Shown in pieces: positions 40,685 to 52,019 of a stretch of DNA of 64,000 bases. Source of the DNA: Ornithodoros turicata (Eukaryota > Arthropoda > Arachnida > Ixodida > Argasidae); contig NC_088201.1 of NCBI RefSeq assembly GCF_037126465.1, positions 87,262,273 through 87,326,272 on the forward strand, given 5' to 3'. Within the stretch, counting starts at the first letter, position 1. Each line of letters starts with the position of its first letter. The translations under genes were made by a program, and so were the position numbers. A model generated the notes under the pieces. It searched no databases, was not told where the DNA came from, and worked only from the letters and a program-made list of their open reading frames with translations.

Positions 40685-43104
40685 TCACGCTTCTGTGTAG
40701 GTGATTTGGTAAGGGTCCCATATAGGAGAAGCATATTCAAGTTTTGGACGTACAAGCGATGTATATGTAAGTTTCTTAACGGCGCTAGAACTATGACGCA
40801 AATTACGGCGCAAAAACCCCAGGGCACGGTTAGCAGTTGAGACGACGTGGGAAATGTGTCTGGCCCAAGAGACGTCGTGAGAAAGGTACACGCCCAGATA
40901 TTTGTAGGACGAGACACGTTGCAGTGCACTTGGTCCAAGTCGATAACTGTACTCCATCGTTATGCAGCGTCCGAACGACAAGACCTTGCTTTTGTCTATG
41001 TTAATCGGTAACTGCCATGTTGTACACCACTGCGAAATTTTGTCAAGGTCGTCCTGAAGGGCCGAGTAATCTAGAGAATCAGAGATGGTACGGTAAACTA
41101 CGCAGTCATCGGCAAACAGTCGTATTCGTGATAATATTCCTGACGGTAAATCATTAATAAAAATTAAAAACAAGAGTGGACCGATAACGGAGCCCTGAGG
41201 GATCCCGGAGGATACCGATGACGGTGAAGAAGAAATCCCGTTAGCAACGACGAATTGTACCCTATTGGTTAGAAAGTTACGAATCCAGGTAAACGTTAAA
41301 GGGTCTAGATTGAGTTTCGATAATTTCAATAAAAGTCTATGATGTGGCACCCGGTCAAAGGCCTTCGCAAAATCAAGGAAGACTGCGTCAACCTGGTTTC
41401 CCGTATCAACTGATGAAATAATGTCATGTGTTCGACCCGAAAGTTGTGTCTCACAAGATAAGCCTTTCCGGAAACCATGTTGATAAACATAGAAGAAATT
41501 ATTTTCCTCAAGAAAGAGAATAATATTCTTGACAATGATATGCTCTAGGAGTTTGCAGGCGACGCAAGTTAGGGATATCGGTCTATAGTTAGTTGGGGAG
41601 TGCTTGTCGCCACCTTTGTGTATTGGGACAATCTTTCCCACTCGCCAGTCACTAGGGATATCGCCGCTTTCAAGGGACTGGCGAAAAATCAGAGTAAGAA
41701 ACTTCGCCGACTCCAGTTTAGTGTTTTTCAGAACTTTCGAGTTGATGTTATCAATGCCGCATGAAGATGAAAGCTTACAGTTGTCGATTAATTTAACAAT
41801 ACCCTCGTATGTGATGCAAAATGACGGCATTAGCGGGATATCAGGGGAAGAAATGATGGGAATATGCGACATATCTTCAGAGATGAAAACAGAAACAAAG
41901 TAACTGTTCAATACATCAGCACACTGGTTACTCTGCACTGCCATGCTTGATGTATCAGTTAAATGAATATCAGAGCATGTATCCGGGGTAACCAATTTCC
42001 AGAAACACTTCGGGTTGCTCTGCATTAATGTTGGTAACGTCACTTGATGAAATACACGCTTCGCGGACTTCAGAGATGATAAAAAGCTCTTTTCAGAGCT
42101 GTAATACCGTAGCCATGCTTCACGTGTGTTGGTAGTCTTGACCTTGCGAAAATAGCGCTTCTTCTTGGAGCGAAGACGTTTAAGGTTAATATTAAACCAG
42201 GGTGCTGACGGGGAGGAAGATATAGTGAAGGATGGTATGGGGGGGGGGTATTGACAATCCAGGGAATGTAGCTTGTCTCTAAATAGAATCCAGTTTTCCT
42301 CAACAGTACGATCAGAGAAGCTACTAGCGTACTGTTCAAAATACATCGATAGTTCTGTGTTGATGGCAGCAACGTTAGCGGACCCGTAGTTTCTTATTAC
42401 TTTTTTCACCCTTTGAGGCCGGTTGGTTACAATGGCCAGGTCGAAAGTTAAAAATTTATGGTCACTTGGACCGTCAAAACAACTTGGAGTAGACAACATG
42501 TTAGGTATGTTCGACAAAACAAGGTCTAGTGTGTTGGAGGAAGAACTCGAAACTCTTGTGGGCACCTTAACGAGTTGTTCCAAATTGTAGTCTGAACATA
42601 AATTAACAAAATCGCGTGCTAAATGTGGGAGGTTAACGTTATGTATATTGTCAGCCCAATCAATCTGAGGAAAATTGAAATCACCCATGAGGACCATAGA
42701 GGAAGATGGATACATAGTACAAATTGTCCTAAGGTGATCTGCTAACTTTGTTACAAATTCACACATGGTCGGTGGGCGGTAACAAACACCAAGTAATAGA
42801 CCACAGTTTGGATATGAAAGATGAGCCCAAACTATTTCTAAATCACAACGTACGTGAACAGGTACTAATGGAAGGCCGTCTCTAAAAGCAAGCAGCAGGC
42901 CTCCTCCCCTCCGCCCCACTCGGTCATGGCGAATAAAAGTAAAATTAGGAACTATTTCGTGATCAAGTATGCTATCGTTCAGCCATGTCTCTGTGAGGGC
43001 TATAATGTCAGCATTGCAATTATTCACTAAGGAGCATAAACTGTCACTTTTATTAACAACACCTCGTATGTTTCCCGACAAGACACATAAGTTTTTCAAG
43101 GGTC
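40685..43104 (-). CDS. LINE ORF2: endonuclease and reverse transcriptase
   Basis: About 800 codons without a stop. The N-terminal APE endonuclease shows SGNIRGVVNKSDSLCSLVNN, IIALTETWLND, MGDFNFPQIDW and GPSDHKFL, all typical of the CR1/L2/Jockey group. The reverse transcriptase has PTNYRPISLTCVACKLLEHI, VFLDFAKAFDRVPHHRLL, GIPQGSVIGPLLFLIFINDL and FADDCVV (the catalytic FADD). The C-terminus ends ...IWDPYQITYTEA at a TGA; the typical AVQNRAVRYI motif continues in frame after it, so the stop is probably a mutation or the effect of the truncated end. The start codon is not obvious (TTG). Apart from these points the frame is intact, implying recent activity. Confidence 0.85.
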
Positions 43105-43271
43105 GTCAGGTAGTACGATCGCTACATGTTTCGCTCGGCTCATGGAGCGTGTAACCGTACGTAAAAAAGACGCTGAATCCGAGCTAGTGGATTTAGGGTT
43201 AAGAAGCTGACGCTCTGAGGTTGAATCATTCCAGATGTACACTTCGTTGTTGATAATTAACTTGTCATAGT

Positions 43272-44252
43272 TCAGTCGAACTTTCCGACCGTTCTTTCGG
43301 TCTTCAGAGGCGCTGGCCCAAAGATTCTTCCTAACAGCACGGATACGTTTGGGAAAGTCCTCGCTAACTGAGTACCTTTCAGTCTGAAGCAGGACCTCAT
43401 CACTTCTGACTTCTCAGAAGAGTTATAAAACTTCAATATCGTTGGTCTCGGCTTGTCACTGCGGACGGAGTTGAGCCTATGTATGCGTTCGATGGAGCTG
43501 ACTTGAACTTTTAAGATGTCTCTAAAGATAGAATCTCTAACTTTAGATAGCAAGTCGTCTTGGGACTCAGATTCCTTTTCCTCGATACCGTATATGATTA
43601 GGTTATTCCGACGGGAACGACTCTCGAGATCTTCTACTTTCTGCGATAGGGACGTTATGGTCTGCTCCAAAAGTGTAATACGCGAGAAGGAATCCTGGAC
43701 TGCAGCTTTCACTGTTTCCAGATTTTTTACTTGGGATTCGATCTCTTCGACTTTTTTGGTAAGATCGCTAAGAGAAGCCTCCGTTTGTTTCTGGCTAAGC
43801 TGTATGGATTGTAAGAGTTTCCTATCGGAATCCTGGTTGGCCAGTATCTGAGCTAACATCTGTTCCGAAGTAGGCCCCGGATTTTTCTCAACGTCCCCAG
43901 ATAACATAAGTAAATCTAGAAACATGTCAAGGCATGCAAAAGGCAGGGCAAGAACACTCTGTGGGCACGGCAGGACAACAAGAAAAAGGTCATCGCTCTT
44001 GTAGGAATAAGTACATGAGTTGCTGAGACTGACCTGCAGTGCAAAACGGAAAGGTGTATCAGAGACCATGCTTTGTTGCGTGCCGTGCCCACAACTGAGA
44101 TGGTGCCGCAGTTGAAATCCGTTAGGTAGACTTGGGAGCATCACGTGGGCGGATGACGTAGCCGATGGAATATACACGAGGCAGCGTTGTAAATTTTCAT
44201 CCACCTGAAGCGGAGAAACTGGCTGTGGAATCCAAAGTGGGACGCGATCCAA
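43272..44252 (-). CDS. LINE ORF1 with 2A motif, coiled coil and RRM-like domain
   Basis: Around residues 115-127 the protein contains LMLSGDVEKNPGP, a canonical 2A ribosome-skipping sequence (D.E.NPG|P; bases 43872-43895). Upstream is a hydrophobic stretch (DLFLVVLPCPQSVLALPF); downstream is a coiled-coil region (LTKKVEEIESQVKNLE) and then RSRRNNLIIYGIEEKE, matching the RRM-like core of LINE ORF1 RNA-binding proteins. 2A motifs in ORF1 of non-LTR elements are documented. The frame is open up to about 44350, without a clear ATG before MLPSLPNG. Skipping would release the downstream RNA-binding part as a separate protein. Confidence 0.8.
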   Translation of the reverse strand: MDRVPLWIPQPVSPLQVDENLQRCLVYIPSATSSAHVMLPSLPNGFQLRHHLSCGHGTQQSMVSDTPFRFALQVSLSNSCTYSYKSDDLFLVVLPCPQSVLALPFACLDMFLDLLMLSGDVEKNPGPTSEQMLAQILANQDSDRKLLQSIQLSQKQTEASLSDLTKKVEEIESQVKNLETVKAAVQDSFSRITLLEQTITSLSQKVEDLESRSRRNNLIIYGIEEKESESQDDLLSKVRDSIFRDILKVQVSSIERIHRLNSVRSDKPRPTILKFYNSSEKSEVMRSCFRLKGTQLARTFPNVSVLLGRIFGPAPLKTERTVGKFD

Positions 44253-44393
44253 ATCGGTTGCCGTCGCTAACAGCGGGCTGTTGATAACCAGATAATCAAG
44301 GTGATAGTGAGCAGGCCTAAGGACAGCATCTGCAGTGCAAAACGGAAAGGTGTATCAGAGACCATGCTTTGTTGCGTGCCGTGCCCACAACTC
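44033..44393. repeat. 63-bp direct repeat in LINE 5' region
   Basis: CTGCAGTGCAAAACGGAAAGG and the following bases to GTGCCCACAACT occur at 44034-44095 and 44331-44393, 297 bp apart. It resembles partial tandem 5' UTR monomers of LINEs. The second copy lies within the ORF1 frame. Confidence 0.8.
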
Positions 44394-44635
44394 TATGGTA
44401 TGGTAATATGGTAATCATATGAATGGGATCTTATATGGAATGAGAATCACATGCAAATTGGGTTATATTTATTATCACAAGAACAACAAGTACAGGTACA
44501 AGTATGTGTTGGTTGGTAACCAATAAACCTGCTTCCGAGGAGCTATGTTGAGTCTGATATCGAAGTCAGAACCACATACATTCGATTAATATGAAGCAGA
44601 CCTTGATTGATGTGCATCAGTTCACGGCACATCAT

Positions 44636-44790
44636 TTTGCTCCGACTAGAGTTTCACAAAAGGTGTGATATGACTAGAGTTTCCATTTTGGTCTGACTAG
44701 TTTCACAGAAGGTGTGATATGACTAGAGTTTCCATTTTGCTCCGACTAGAGTTTCACAAAAGGTGTGATATGGCTAGAGTTTCATTTAAA
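44636..44790. repeat. Minisatellite, about 51-bp unit, three copies
   Basis: Three tandem units of TTGCTCCGACTAGAGTTTCA...GGTGTGATATGACTAGAGTTTCC with few differences; the middle one lacks two bases. Non-coding, located just 5' (right) of the LINE. Confidence 0.85.
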
Positions 44791-44794
44791 AAAA

Positions 44795-45395
44795 CTTTGC
44801 ATGTCTCCTGTGATTATGGCTTTCATACATCATGGTAATTACCTTTGCCACAATCTGTGTAGATGAGACGGGGTCGAGTGATACACAAGATCGACCTATA
44901 TAATCAATCTTCGGAATGTACAGATCCGACAAAAGTGTACAGACCATGCAAGCGATATGTATTTTCTCCTCTGTATGACACCCAAGCCAGAGACGGGCAG
45001 GTTCACTCGTTCAGAGGGGTGAGCGAGTGCGCTGGAAGAGAAAAACCATCGATGGCAGTTTCGGTTTCACTTGAATGTGCTCAAAAGGTGGTTTGAATTG
45101 GTGTTGCATCACCTCTCGGAACGGATGAACAAGCCCACTTCCGCTAGGGTGTCATACTGATGAGAAAATACACTGCCTGTGTGTTCCTTGTGGTTGTGTC
45201 GGGACCTGTACATGCTGAATGGACCGACAAGGGACATGTTCACTAGCAACACCTTACTGGCATATTACCAGGAAGACTGGACCGACAGGTGTTTTGCAAC
45301 AAAGGGGCCTTCAGTGGGCGAGGGACTGACAGATTTTTTACTTACATGACTCACTTGGCTCGGCAAGCTCAGTGAGCGTCACCTCGGTAATCTCT
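44795..45395. other. No gene recognised
   Basis: A plus-strand frame at 44863-45096 is unremarkable. No repeat structure was identified. Confidence 0.3.
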
Positions 45396-45396
45396 G

Positions 45397-45748
45397 TACA
45401 GAGTCAGGAATTATGTATTCCCCTTAACCACTGCTTCCCTGAAAATGGGGGAGCACTCAGACCAGTCATCCGCGGTGCATCATCCGAAAGGGACACAATG
45501 CAGCTTTTACGCTGTCCGATGTGGTCACTGTTAAGTTTGTCCCGTATTTGGGAAAGTTTCAGGAAAACAACAGCTTCCCCGAAGACAGGACAAACTTCGC
45601 AGTGACCGCCTCGACAGCATAAAAGCGACAGCAAAAAGCATTGTGTCGTTTTCAGATGATGCACCGGGGATGACTGACCAGAGTGCTCCCCCCAATCTTC
45701 AGGGAAGCAGTGGTTAAGGGGAATATATACTTCCTCACTCTGTAGGAA
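45397..45748. mobile_element. Foldback (long inverted-repeat) element
   Basis: Arms of about 120 bp (45397-45515 and 45620-45748) are imperfect reverse complements: TATTCCCCTTAACCACTGCT on the left and AGCAGTGGTTAAGGGGAATA on the right. The spacer is about 105 bp. Open frames in either arm are mirror images. Confidence 0.75.
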
Positions 45749-45914
45749 GATCATTGAGGCGACATCCACTGAGCTCACAGAGAATAAGGAAAGTGAAAGG
45801 TCTGTCAATGTGTGTTTGTTGCAAAACAGCTGTCACTAGGCTGGTGGCCTGTCAATAAATGTTGTAGTAAACATGTCTCTTGTCAGTGTTATTAAGCACA
45901 TTCTTCATCTGAAG

Positions 45915-47508
45915 TTATAGTTTCTTTTTGTTAACATCATTTAGAATGTTCCCAACATGCGTCCGGAACTGTGTTGCACGTGCCATTATTTCTGCTGTCT
46001 TTGTCGGATCCCCAAGACTGCCGGTGATGTACTTGCGGAAGGCTCCTGAAATCACACAAGATACAGTATGAGGACCACTGAGTGAGAATTGCAGATTATT
46101 ATTGCAGTATTATTTTGTAGTTTGTCAAAAATGTCTCCTAGTTTAGAAGATGAAATATTTTTGCACTTTCCAAGTAAATTTCAGTTTCATTGTGTCTTGG
46201 GCAATTTTCAACTCAACTCAAATGTGCGAGATCAGGAGGCCACAAGCCTAAACTGCTTCCAAGGAGCCGGTGCATACTGGACGTGAACTGTGTATCCACA
46301 TACGCAATGTGCTTCGTTGTCCTTGTCGAAGGGCCTAGCGACCCTCAAATGTAGCAAGTTACATTGACCTTCAATAATAGATTTAAATGATACCCTTGGA
46401 AACGCACCGATCGACATTTACAAACAGTTTAAATTTAGCAAAAACCGCTGTTTCGCCACGTTCACTTCAAATTTCATTTTCTCGTGACATGCGTGATCTC
46501 CGTGGCCTGCGAAGTGGTCATCTTCTCCAGTCTTTGGCACAACTTTGGTGCAAATGCAGCATAACAGGCTATACAGCACAGTATGGCGCAGCACCCTGTG
46601 ATTGAAGCAAATAGTGCAGCACTTCTATCACTGGGTTACCCTGTTGCGCACACTAGACTAGCATGCTGTTTTTATGTGCATATCAGAGTGGCTTACTATG
46701 ACACAAGAATGGTTCTGGTGCCTTCTAGTATGCCTGGCGTGTGCACCAGAATGACGTGGTATTATACTGCGAAAGGTAGAGCAGTCCGATGTGGTTCATA
46801 CACACCAGACATTCAGGCACCAGAGTATGTGCGCTCTGCAGTGATTGTAGTCAAACCTTGTTATGTCAGGGGGAGTGACAAAGGGTAGAAACGCCAAGCA
46901 AATATAGACTTCCCTACACTCTTAGAAATGAGCTTCACCACATAGCACGCTCTTAGCCAACCATCATCCCGAATGACAACGTTCTCGCCTCTGATTTGTT
47001 GAAAACGGGAGGAGGAGCCTATTTTGTGCCATTATGCACGGCACAAAATAGGCTCCTCCTCCCGTTTTCGACAAATCTAGGGCGAGAACGTTGTCATTCG
47101 GGGTGATGGTTGGCTAGGAGCGTGCTATGTGGTGAAGTTCATTTTTAAGAGTGTAGTTTATTGGGATCAGCCTCACTGCCTTGTCACTCCGAAAGCTAAT
47201 CTCTTTCAAGATCATGCGGGGAAGGGGTGTTGTCTGCCACATGTCAGGAACATCGGAATGGAAGTTGGAAAAGCTTCGGTATTTACTTACTTTCAGCCGC
47301 CTCCAGCTTCCGTGGAGTCAAGGATGGCTTTGCCGCCATACCAGTCTTCATAAACCGCCTCGATGGCTGGCCTGTGGCGCTCTTGCGAACCAGCTCGCTT
47401 GGCTCCCAGATAGCGCGAAGCAATTCTCTACAGCAGAGAGAATCAGACTTGGCTTTGAAGATGTACTGCAATTTCTCCTCATCAATTAGCACGCCACCTC
47501 CAGTGTAC
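45915..47508 (-). CDS. BEN-domain gene, last two exons
   Basis: Two minus-strand exons chain in phase. Exon A (47508-47291, CTCCAG acceptor, GTAAGT donor) reads GVLIDEEKLQYIFKAKSD, ELLRAIWEPSELVRKSATGQ and KPSLTPRKLEAAE, matching the BEN domain (V.I....L..I...A......LLR.IW....L...S..G....KP.L.P.KL.A), a DNA- or chromatin-binding fold. Exon B (46045-45915, TTTCAG acceptor) continues AFRKYITGSLGDPTKTAEIM and ends in NDVNKKKL at a TAA. A MITE (46917-47153) sits in the intron. Upstream exons were not found with confidence; the THAP-like first exon at 51.9 kb has the right strand but a mismatched phase to intermediate candidates. It may be a transposon-derived or domesticated regulator. Confidence 0.6.
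46917..47153. mobile_element. Palindromic MITE with TA target sites
   Basis: CACTCTTAGAAATGAGCTTC at the left and GAAGTTCATTTTTAAGAGTG at the right are ends of a nearly full-length palindrome (arms of about 110 bp, e.g. GGCTCCTCCTCCCGTTTTCG inside). Flanked by TA at 46915-46916 and 47154-47155, as in Tc1/mariner-type elements. A second, partial copy is at 55171. Confidence 0.85.
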
Positions 47509-47929
47509 CTGGAGCAATTAGAAAAGGCTTAGCAAGGCAAAAAGAAAGTAGCATGAAAAGAAACAAATTCAAGAAAGATGTTTACTGTGACATCAAAGGC
47601 ATGAACAACACACTGTTTTTGTTCTAAAAATGTTATGCATTCCAGAAACTGTCATAGCAAACATCCCCTTCGATAAGCACAGATTTCTTATGAAAACAGC
47701 AGGGGCCCTATCCTGGTCAAAGTAATCTACCTCGATTACTTGAAATTTCTTCTGTCATTGGTGCACAATCGAAAAAGGCGTGAATATTAAAAGTGTTTGA
47801 CACCTTCTATCAACCAATCGCCCACGTGTTATCTTGGAAAGCGACCCACCTTATCGGTGTTTCCTTCTGAGAATCCGAAGGCCACACCTGTGATCTGCCC
47901 GCCCTGCCTTGTTGCTCACTGATCTCTAT

Positions 47930-48055
47930 GTATAAAGGCTGGATCGCGCATGGGAGAGGGGCTCGTGGGGGAGAGGCGTGCCTTCGGGCCGCCATGTTGG
48001 TGGGCCCTAAAGTGCTGTGTGTGCCCATAGAAAACAATGGGAGGCAACAGAGATT
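47930..48055 (+). promoter_or_regulatory. TATA promoter-like block with short first exon
   Basis: TATAAAGGCTGGATCGCG (about 47931-47948) is followed 45-60 nt later by GCCGCCATGTTGG, a good start context. The ATG at 47994 opens 20 codons (MLVGPKVLCVPIENNGRQQR) ending at an ATT|GTGAGT donor at 48055. The TAAAGGCTGGATCGCG motif reappears upstream of the THAP-like exons at 51.99 and 56.99 kb on the other strand. Confidence 0.35.
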
Positions 48056-48059
48056 GTGA

Positions 48060-49080
48060 GTATTTATTGCGCTGCTAGCATTGATCGTTGTTTGTCATCA
48101 CACAATTTTGTAAGGTGCCAGTATACTGATGTATCCTAACAGTGTTTCACAGGTGTCCTGCCGTTCGATTCTTAATTAGAATGCAAAACGTTATGTTTTG
48201 CATTCCGAAACTAGACCGTCACTGCAGTGCAGCGCTGGGGATTGTACTACAGCACGTTTCCCAGCCAATATTTCAATAAGAAACGACGTGAGATTAACAA
48301 CAACCATGTATATAATATCCCGTACTGCGTTCTGGACAAAAATTGTTCCATAAAGAACGGCCCGGGAAAAGATATACTCACATGGCAGAAAGAGATCGTT
48401 CTGTAGAGTCACAGCCGTTGTTTTAGCCGTGTATGCGTTTAGTATGATTTATGTCAAGCATCGCCTTAGAAAGAGTCTTTTAGTAAACGACAGCGGTGCT
48501 TTGCCTCGCAAATATGGACACACCGAAGCAGCCCAAATAATTACTTCACGCAATTAGATCACACTCGTTAGGACAGTTAATCAGGTAGTGATGTAAGCTT
48601 AATCAATTAAGTTACTTAGAAAGTGGTAACACCTCCTTGAGACACAGGACTTATCTCTTTTTGAAGTACAGCCCTTCTATGTTTGTTTGCTTCTTCCTTT
48701 ATTTGTTCTGATTATTTGCAGGCGCGGTTGTGCCAAACTGAATGTCCTTCTCCAGCACTCACATGCTTTTGTTGAATACAACTGCAGTGTGAGAAAAGCT
48801 GCTTGGGTATGGGCTATCCAGTGCTGACTTTGTCATGCTTGTTATGTGGAGCATGTTCCAAAAAATGCAGCTCCACGTATGGTCTTCAAATTGCAACAGG
48901 ACTATTTGGAGCTTGAAACAGTTGTGATTTTGTCATTTTGGCCCTCGTGTACCCAGTGTGTGAAACGCAAACAAAGAAGTCTAACACGATATGCTTTTGT
49001 AATGAAGATCACTGGTGATGAGTAAAGAGAATATACTAGTTCTAGTTTATTCAATATTTTATATCATTCATTATATTCCG
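48060..49080. other. No gene recognised
   Basis: AT-rich unique sequence. One 16-bp palindrome-like CAAAACGTTATGTTTTG occurs near 48183. No exons identified. Confidence 0.3.
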
Positions 49081-49081
49081 C

Positions 49082-50150
49082 ACCAACAAGCTAACTATTA
49101 ATAATAAAAAAACTGAATTCATTCTCTTCCATAGCCCTCAGAGGAAACTACCGCTGCTGCCAACTTTAACGCTAAATGGTAGCTCTCTTTTACCTACTGG
49201 CAAGGTAACGTTCCTGGGAGTAACGTTAGATACCCATTTCAAGTTCACAGCACACATCTCAAACATATGTCAGCGTGCGGCTTACGGCCTTCATGCGTTA
49301 TCCAAGGTCAAATATTTTTTTCCACTCCATACACTTGTGTCATTATATTACGCTTTCATACATTCCCCACCTCTCTTACTGCATCACATCATGGGGATCC
49401 ACATATATCTCTCATCTCTAAACCGGTTACAAAGAAGAGCTATTCGCATCATTACATTGACTCCCACAGTATGCAGCAGTCGCCACCTCTTCATATCACT
49501 GCGTATTTTGCCACTCATGCAGCTGTTTCACTTCCGCGTTCTACTGCTTCTGTACAAGCATTTGTCAGGTGTCTTCAACAATCAGTGTCTTGCAGTAGTC
49601 GTTCCATCTAGATCACCTTGTAATTTTCTCCTGCCACGCACAACAACCAACTACGGGAAGCAAACATTCACCTTCGTTGCTGCCAAACTATGGAACGCCT
49701 TGCCCGATAACCTAAAGTCAGTACGTTCGTTCCAACGTTTTCGGATCATCTTACGGAACCATTTCATGAATTAGTTACTCATATTCATACACATTCTTTT
49801 CATGCACGCTTTTTCAACTACAACTGTATTTGTCTTCTTTCACCCATGGGCTTTTTCGCCTACGCTGTTCACCTTCATAAACGTCACATTTTTGCTCAAT
49901 CTCTTGTTGTTTTTATTTCTTATATTTATTTAATTTGTTTGTTCTTTTATTTTTGTGCGTATTGTGCTTTGTCCCATACTGTGACAGTACATCGTTATAT
50001 TGGATACCATGTTCTGATGTTGTCGCCACATACATGATATTCAGATTGTTTCCGGGAGGCCCCACCTCTAGCTATGCTACGGGGCCCCCACTGTGTACTA
50101 TGTATTGCAAATACTACTAACAAAATTGAAATGGAATTGAAATTATTCAA
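49082..50150 (+). mobile_element. 5'-truncated LINE fragment
   Basis: One open frame from about 49085 to 49774 encodes the end of a CR1/L2-type reverse transcriptase: KLTINNKKTEFILF, VTFLGVTLDTHFKFTAHISN, LNRLQRRAIRIIT and the C-terminal KLWNALPDNLKSVRSFQRFR. The last motif (LWN.LP..+....S...F+..L) is typical of the extreme C-terminus. The catalytic region is missing. After the stop the 3' UTR runs to about 50145 and ends in a repeated ATTGAAATGGAATTGAAATT tail. Sequence is distinct from the LINE tails at 2 kb and 12 kb. Confidence 0.7.
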
Positions 50151-51350
50151 TATTTTACGTCAAGTTTATACAACATCGAGTTTATTCAAGTTCAAGATTT
50201 ATTTCTTGCACTTATGCGTTTCAGGATACAATGAACGTGCAGGGAGGTCGCAAAAGACTACATTTATTGTTTTGTGACCTTGCTACAATGGCAATATATA
50301 TTTTAGGAATGACAATGGTCTGGTACGCTCTCTAAATTTGTAGCACTCAATTTTAGGTTGGAATGAACAATGCATAGCAATTTCCCTCCTGATATTTTCT
50401 CATATATGCTGAATTTTAAATTTAGTGTGATCGAATATGTGATAATATAATAATAGTATATAAGAATATAATATGTGATAAATGAATGTGATCAACAGTA
50501 GATGTAAACAACATGAGTAGCCAGAGAAGTGCATTTTCAATAAATAATTTTCTTCCTATAGCGTATATGTACATGCCTATTAACTGAAACAATTATCACA
50601 GTTCCCTGACAAGTTTTAATTTCTGAGAGTGTACTGTAGAGGCTCTACAACAGTTCATACAAGGTATTGTATACTGTGAATGCCTTTAAAAATCCCATGT
50701 GACACATATGCCTTTACTTTCTGGAGGTGCTGTGGTAGTCAAAGTTTGTGGGCATTACGCAGGTTCTGCACCCATTTCTTGAGTATGTCGAGGCAACCGT
50801 GAAGTAACCTGCATTGATGATGATTATTCCAATTTTTATGGTGCATCGACAACAAAGGAAATAATACATCAGAACATTGGTTTGGGTGTAACCAGTTAAA
50901 AATGAATATGTTGTTTAATAAATGCATTGGACAAATGTTAAAACATCAGTTTAAAACATGGTTTACAATCCCTGTATCTTCTAAAAATTCAAAAGATTAA
51001 AAACTATTCCAAAAAGAATATGGGGAACTCTTCTAAAAAGAATTATAATCTCTAATTATTATATTGCTGGGTGAAGGAGCCTAAAGTGTAAGGTGTGTTT
51101 CTGATGTGAACATGTAAGAAAATATGCAAAACTGAGAGAGGCTAACCACAGTGCGTGCACTGAGGTTGTTCCTTCCTGTAAAGTAGAAACCAGTGGATGA
51201 GGAACGTGATACTTACCTGTACACCCAGCCGTATCACACTGCACAGATTATTCACTGGGTAGCCCTCATGACGAAACCTGTATTGAGAAACCACTTTTGC
51301 CTTAAAAACTGCTACAAATAGCGCGACACGCTACAAATTATTACTATCGT
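50150..51350. other. AT-rich DNA without a supported gene
   Basis: Rich in ATAATAT-type runs (about 50430-50480). A minus-strand stretch at about 51226-51284 has an acceptor-like TCAATACAG and a donor TACAG|GTAAGT but only 59 nt and no recognisable product. Confidence 0.3.
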
Positions 51351-51352
51351 AA

Positions 51353-52015
51353 CAAGCTGACGATACAGCTCAGACACAAAGGCGTTATTCAAGTCGCGCC
51401 ACACCACCGTTACGTAGGATTCTTTGTCACAAATCAAACCAAGGCACAAAACAATACCAATACATGAAAAAAGGTGACAATCTTGGTCTCATTATGACGT
51501 AATACCGAACTTGTGCGCGAAGGTAATTCAAAGAAATGAATGTGGCACTTGCTTCCGCAGAGAACACGGTGTACCATGCTAGCAATGCATGCAAAAAAGC
51601 GCTCGAGTGCTCGCACATATATTAATGACAACACTACCTGTGTAGTGTAACGTGTTCTTTCAAGCATATTATGCACTCAAACTGTATTTGCCGCCGGTTA
51701 AAATGCAAGTGTGCTCGATTGAACGTCGGAAGAGCGATCAAGCAACCTGCATCCAGTGCTCGTTTTGGGCAAAAAAACACTTCATAATGGGCAACTAAAT
51801 ATACAGAATGGACGCCTATTTATTCCTTGATGAAGAGTGACTCACCTGTATAAATTTAGGCCCTGTAACCTTGCCAGTACGGTTGGTACGACCGTAATTG
51901 CAAGAAGTTGCCATGATCGCTGCGGCGACTGTTGTGGGTACAGTAAGATGGCGGCCGGTTTCTTCACGCTCGCGCTCCCTATCCGCGATCCAGCCTTTTA
52001 CAATCGAGATCAGTG
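51353..52015. repeat. Segmental duplication copy A (about 660 bp)
   Basis: Nearly identical to 56351-57012 in the same orientation: both start CAAGCTGACGATACAG and end at CAATCGAGATCAGTG, beyond which sequences differ completely. It carries the promoter-like block and first exon described below. Confidence 0.9.
51846..51914 (-). CDS. Possible THAP-like first exon, copy A
   Basis: From the ATG at 51914, 23 codons read MATSCNYGRTNRTGKVTGPK and end FIQ at a CAG|GTGAGT donor (51846). The SC.YG.TNR opening resembles the start of THAP zinc fingers (SC...YGC.NR), but the second cysteine is arginine (CGT), so zinc binding would be impaired. Just upstream lies AAGATGGCGGCC (plus strand 51947-51958), a YY1-type element common at housekeeping start sites, and TAAAGGCTGGATCGCG-like sequence. 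A second exon in matching phase was not found. Confidence 0.3.
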
Positions 52016-52019
52016 TTGT

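Larger units (their letters stand above)
40590..44393 (-). mobile_element. CR1-like non-LTR retrotransposon, 3'-truncated
   Basis: It contains ORF1 (43272-44252), a 170-nt gap and ORF2 (40685-43104) on the minus strand. Its 3' end is missing: the reverse-transcriptase tail runs past a TGA at 40682-40684 and stops matching at the junction with the Polinton-like element (about 40590). There is no poly(A) or microsatellite tail. The 5' end is near 44393, where a 63-bp direct repeat begins. Confidence 0.75.

Noticed and set aside
45372..45808. Two opposite-strand open frames with similar sequence
   Set aside because: They are mirror translations of the arms of a foldback element.
51226..51284. 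Second exon of the THAP-like gene
   Set aside because: Splice signals are present but the phase after the first exon gives an immediate stop, and the segment is absent next to copy B.
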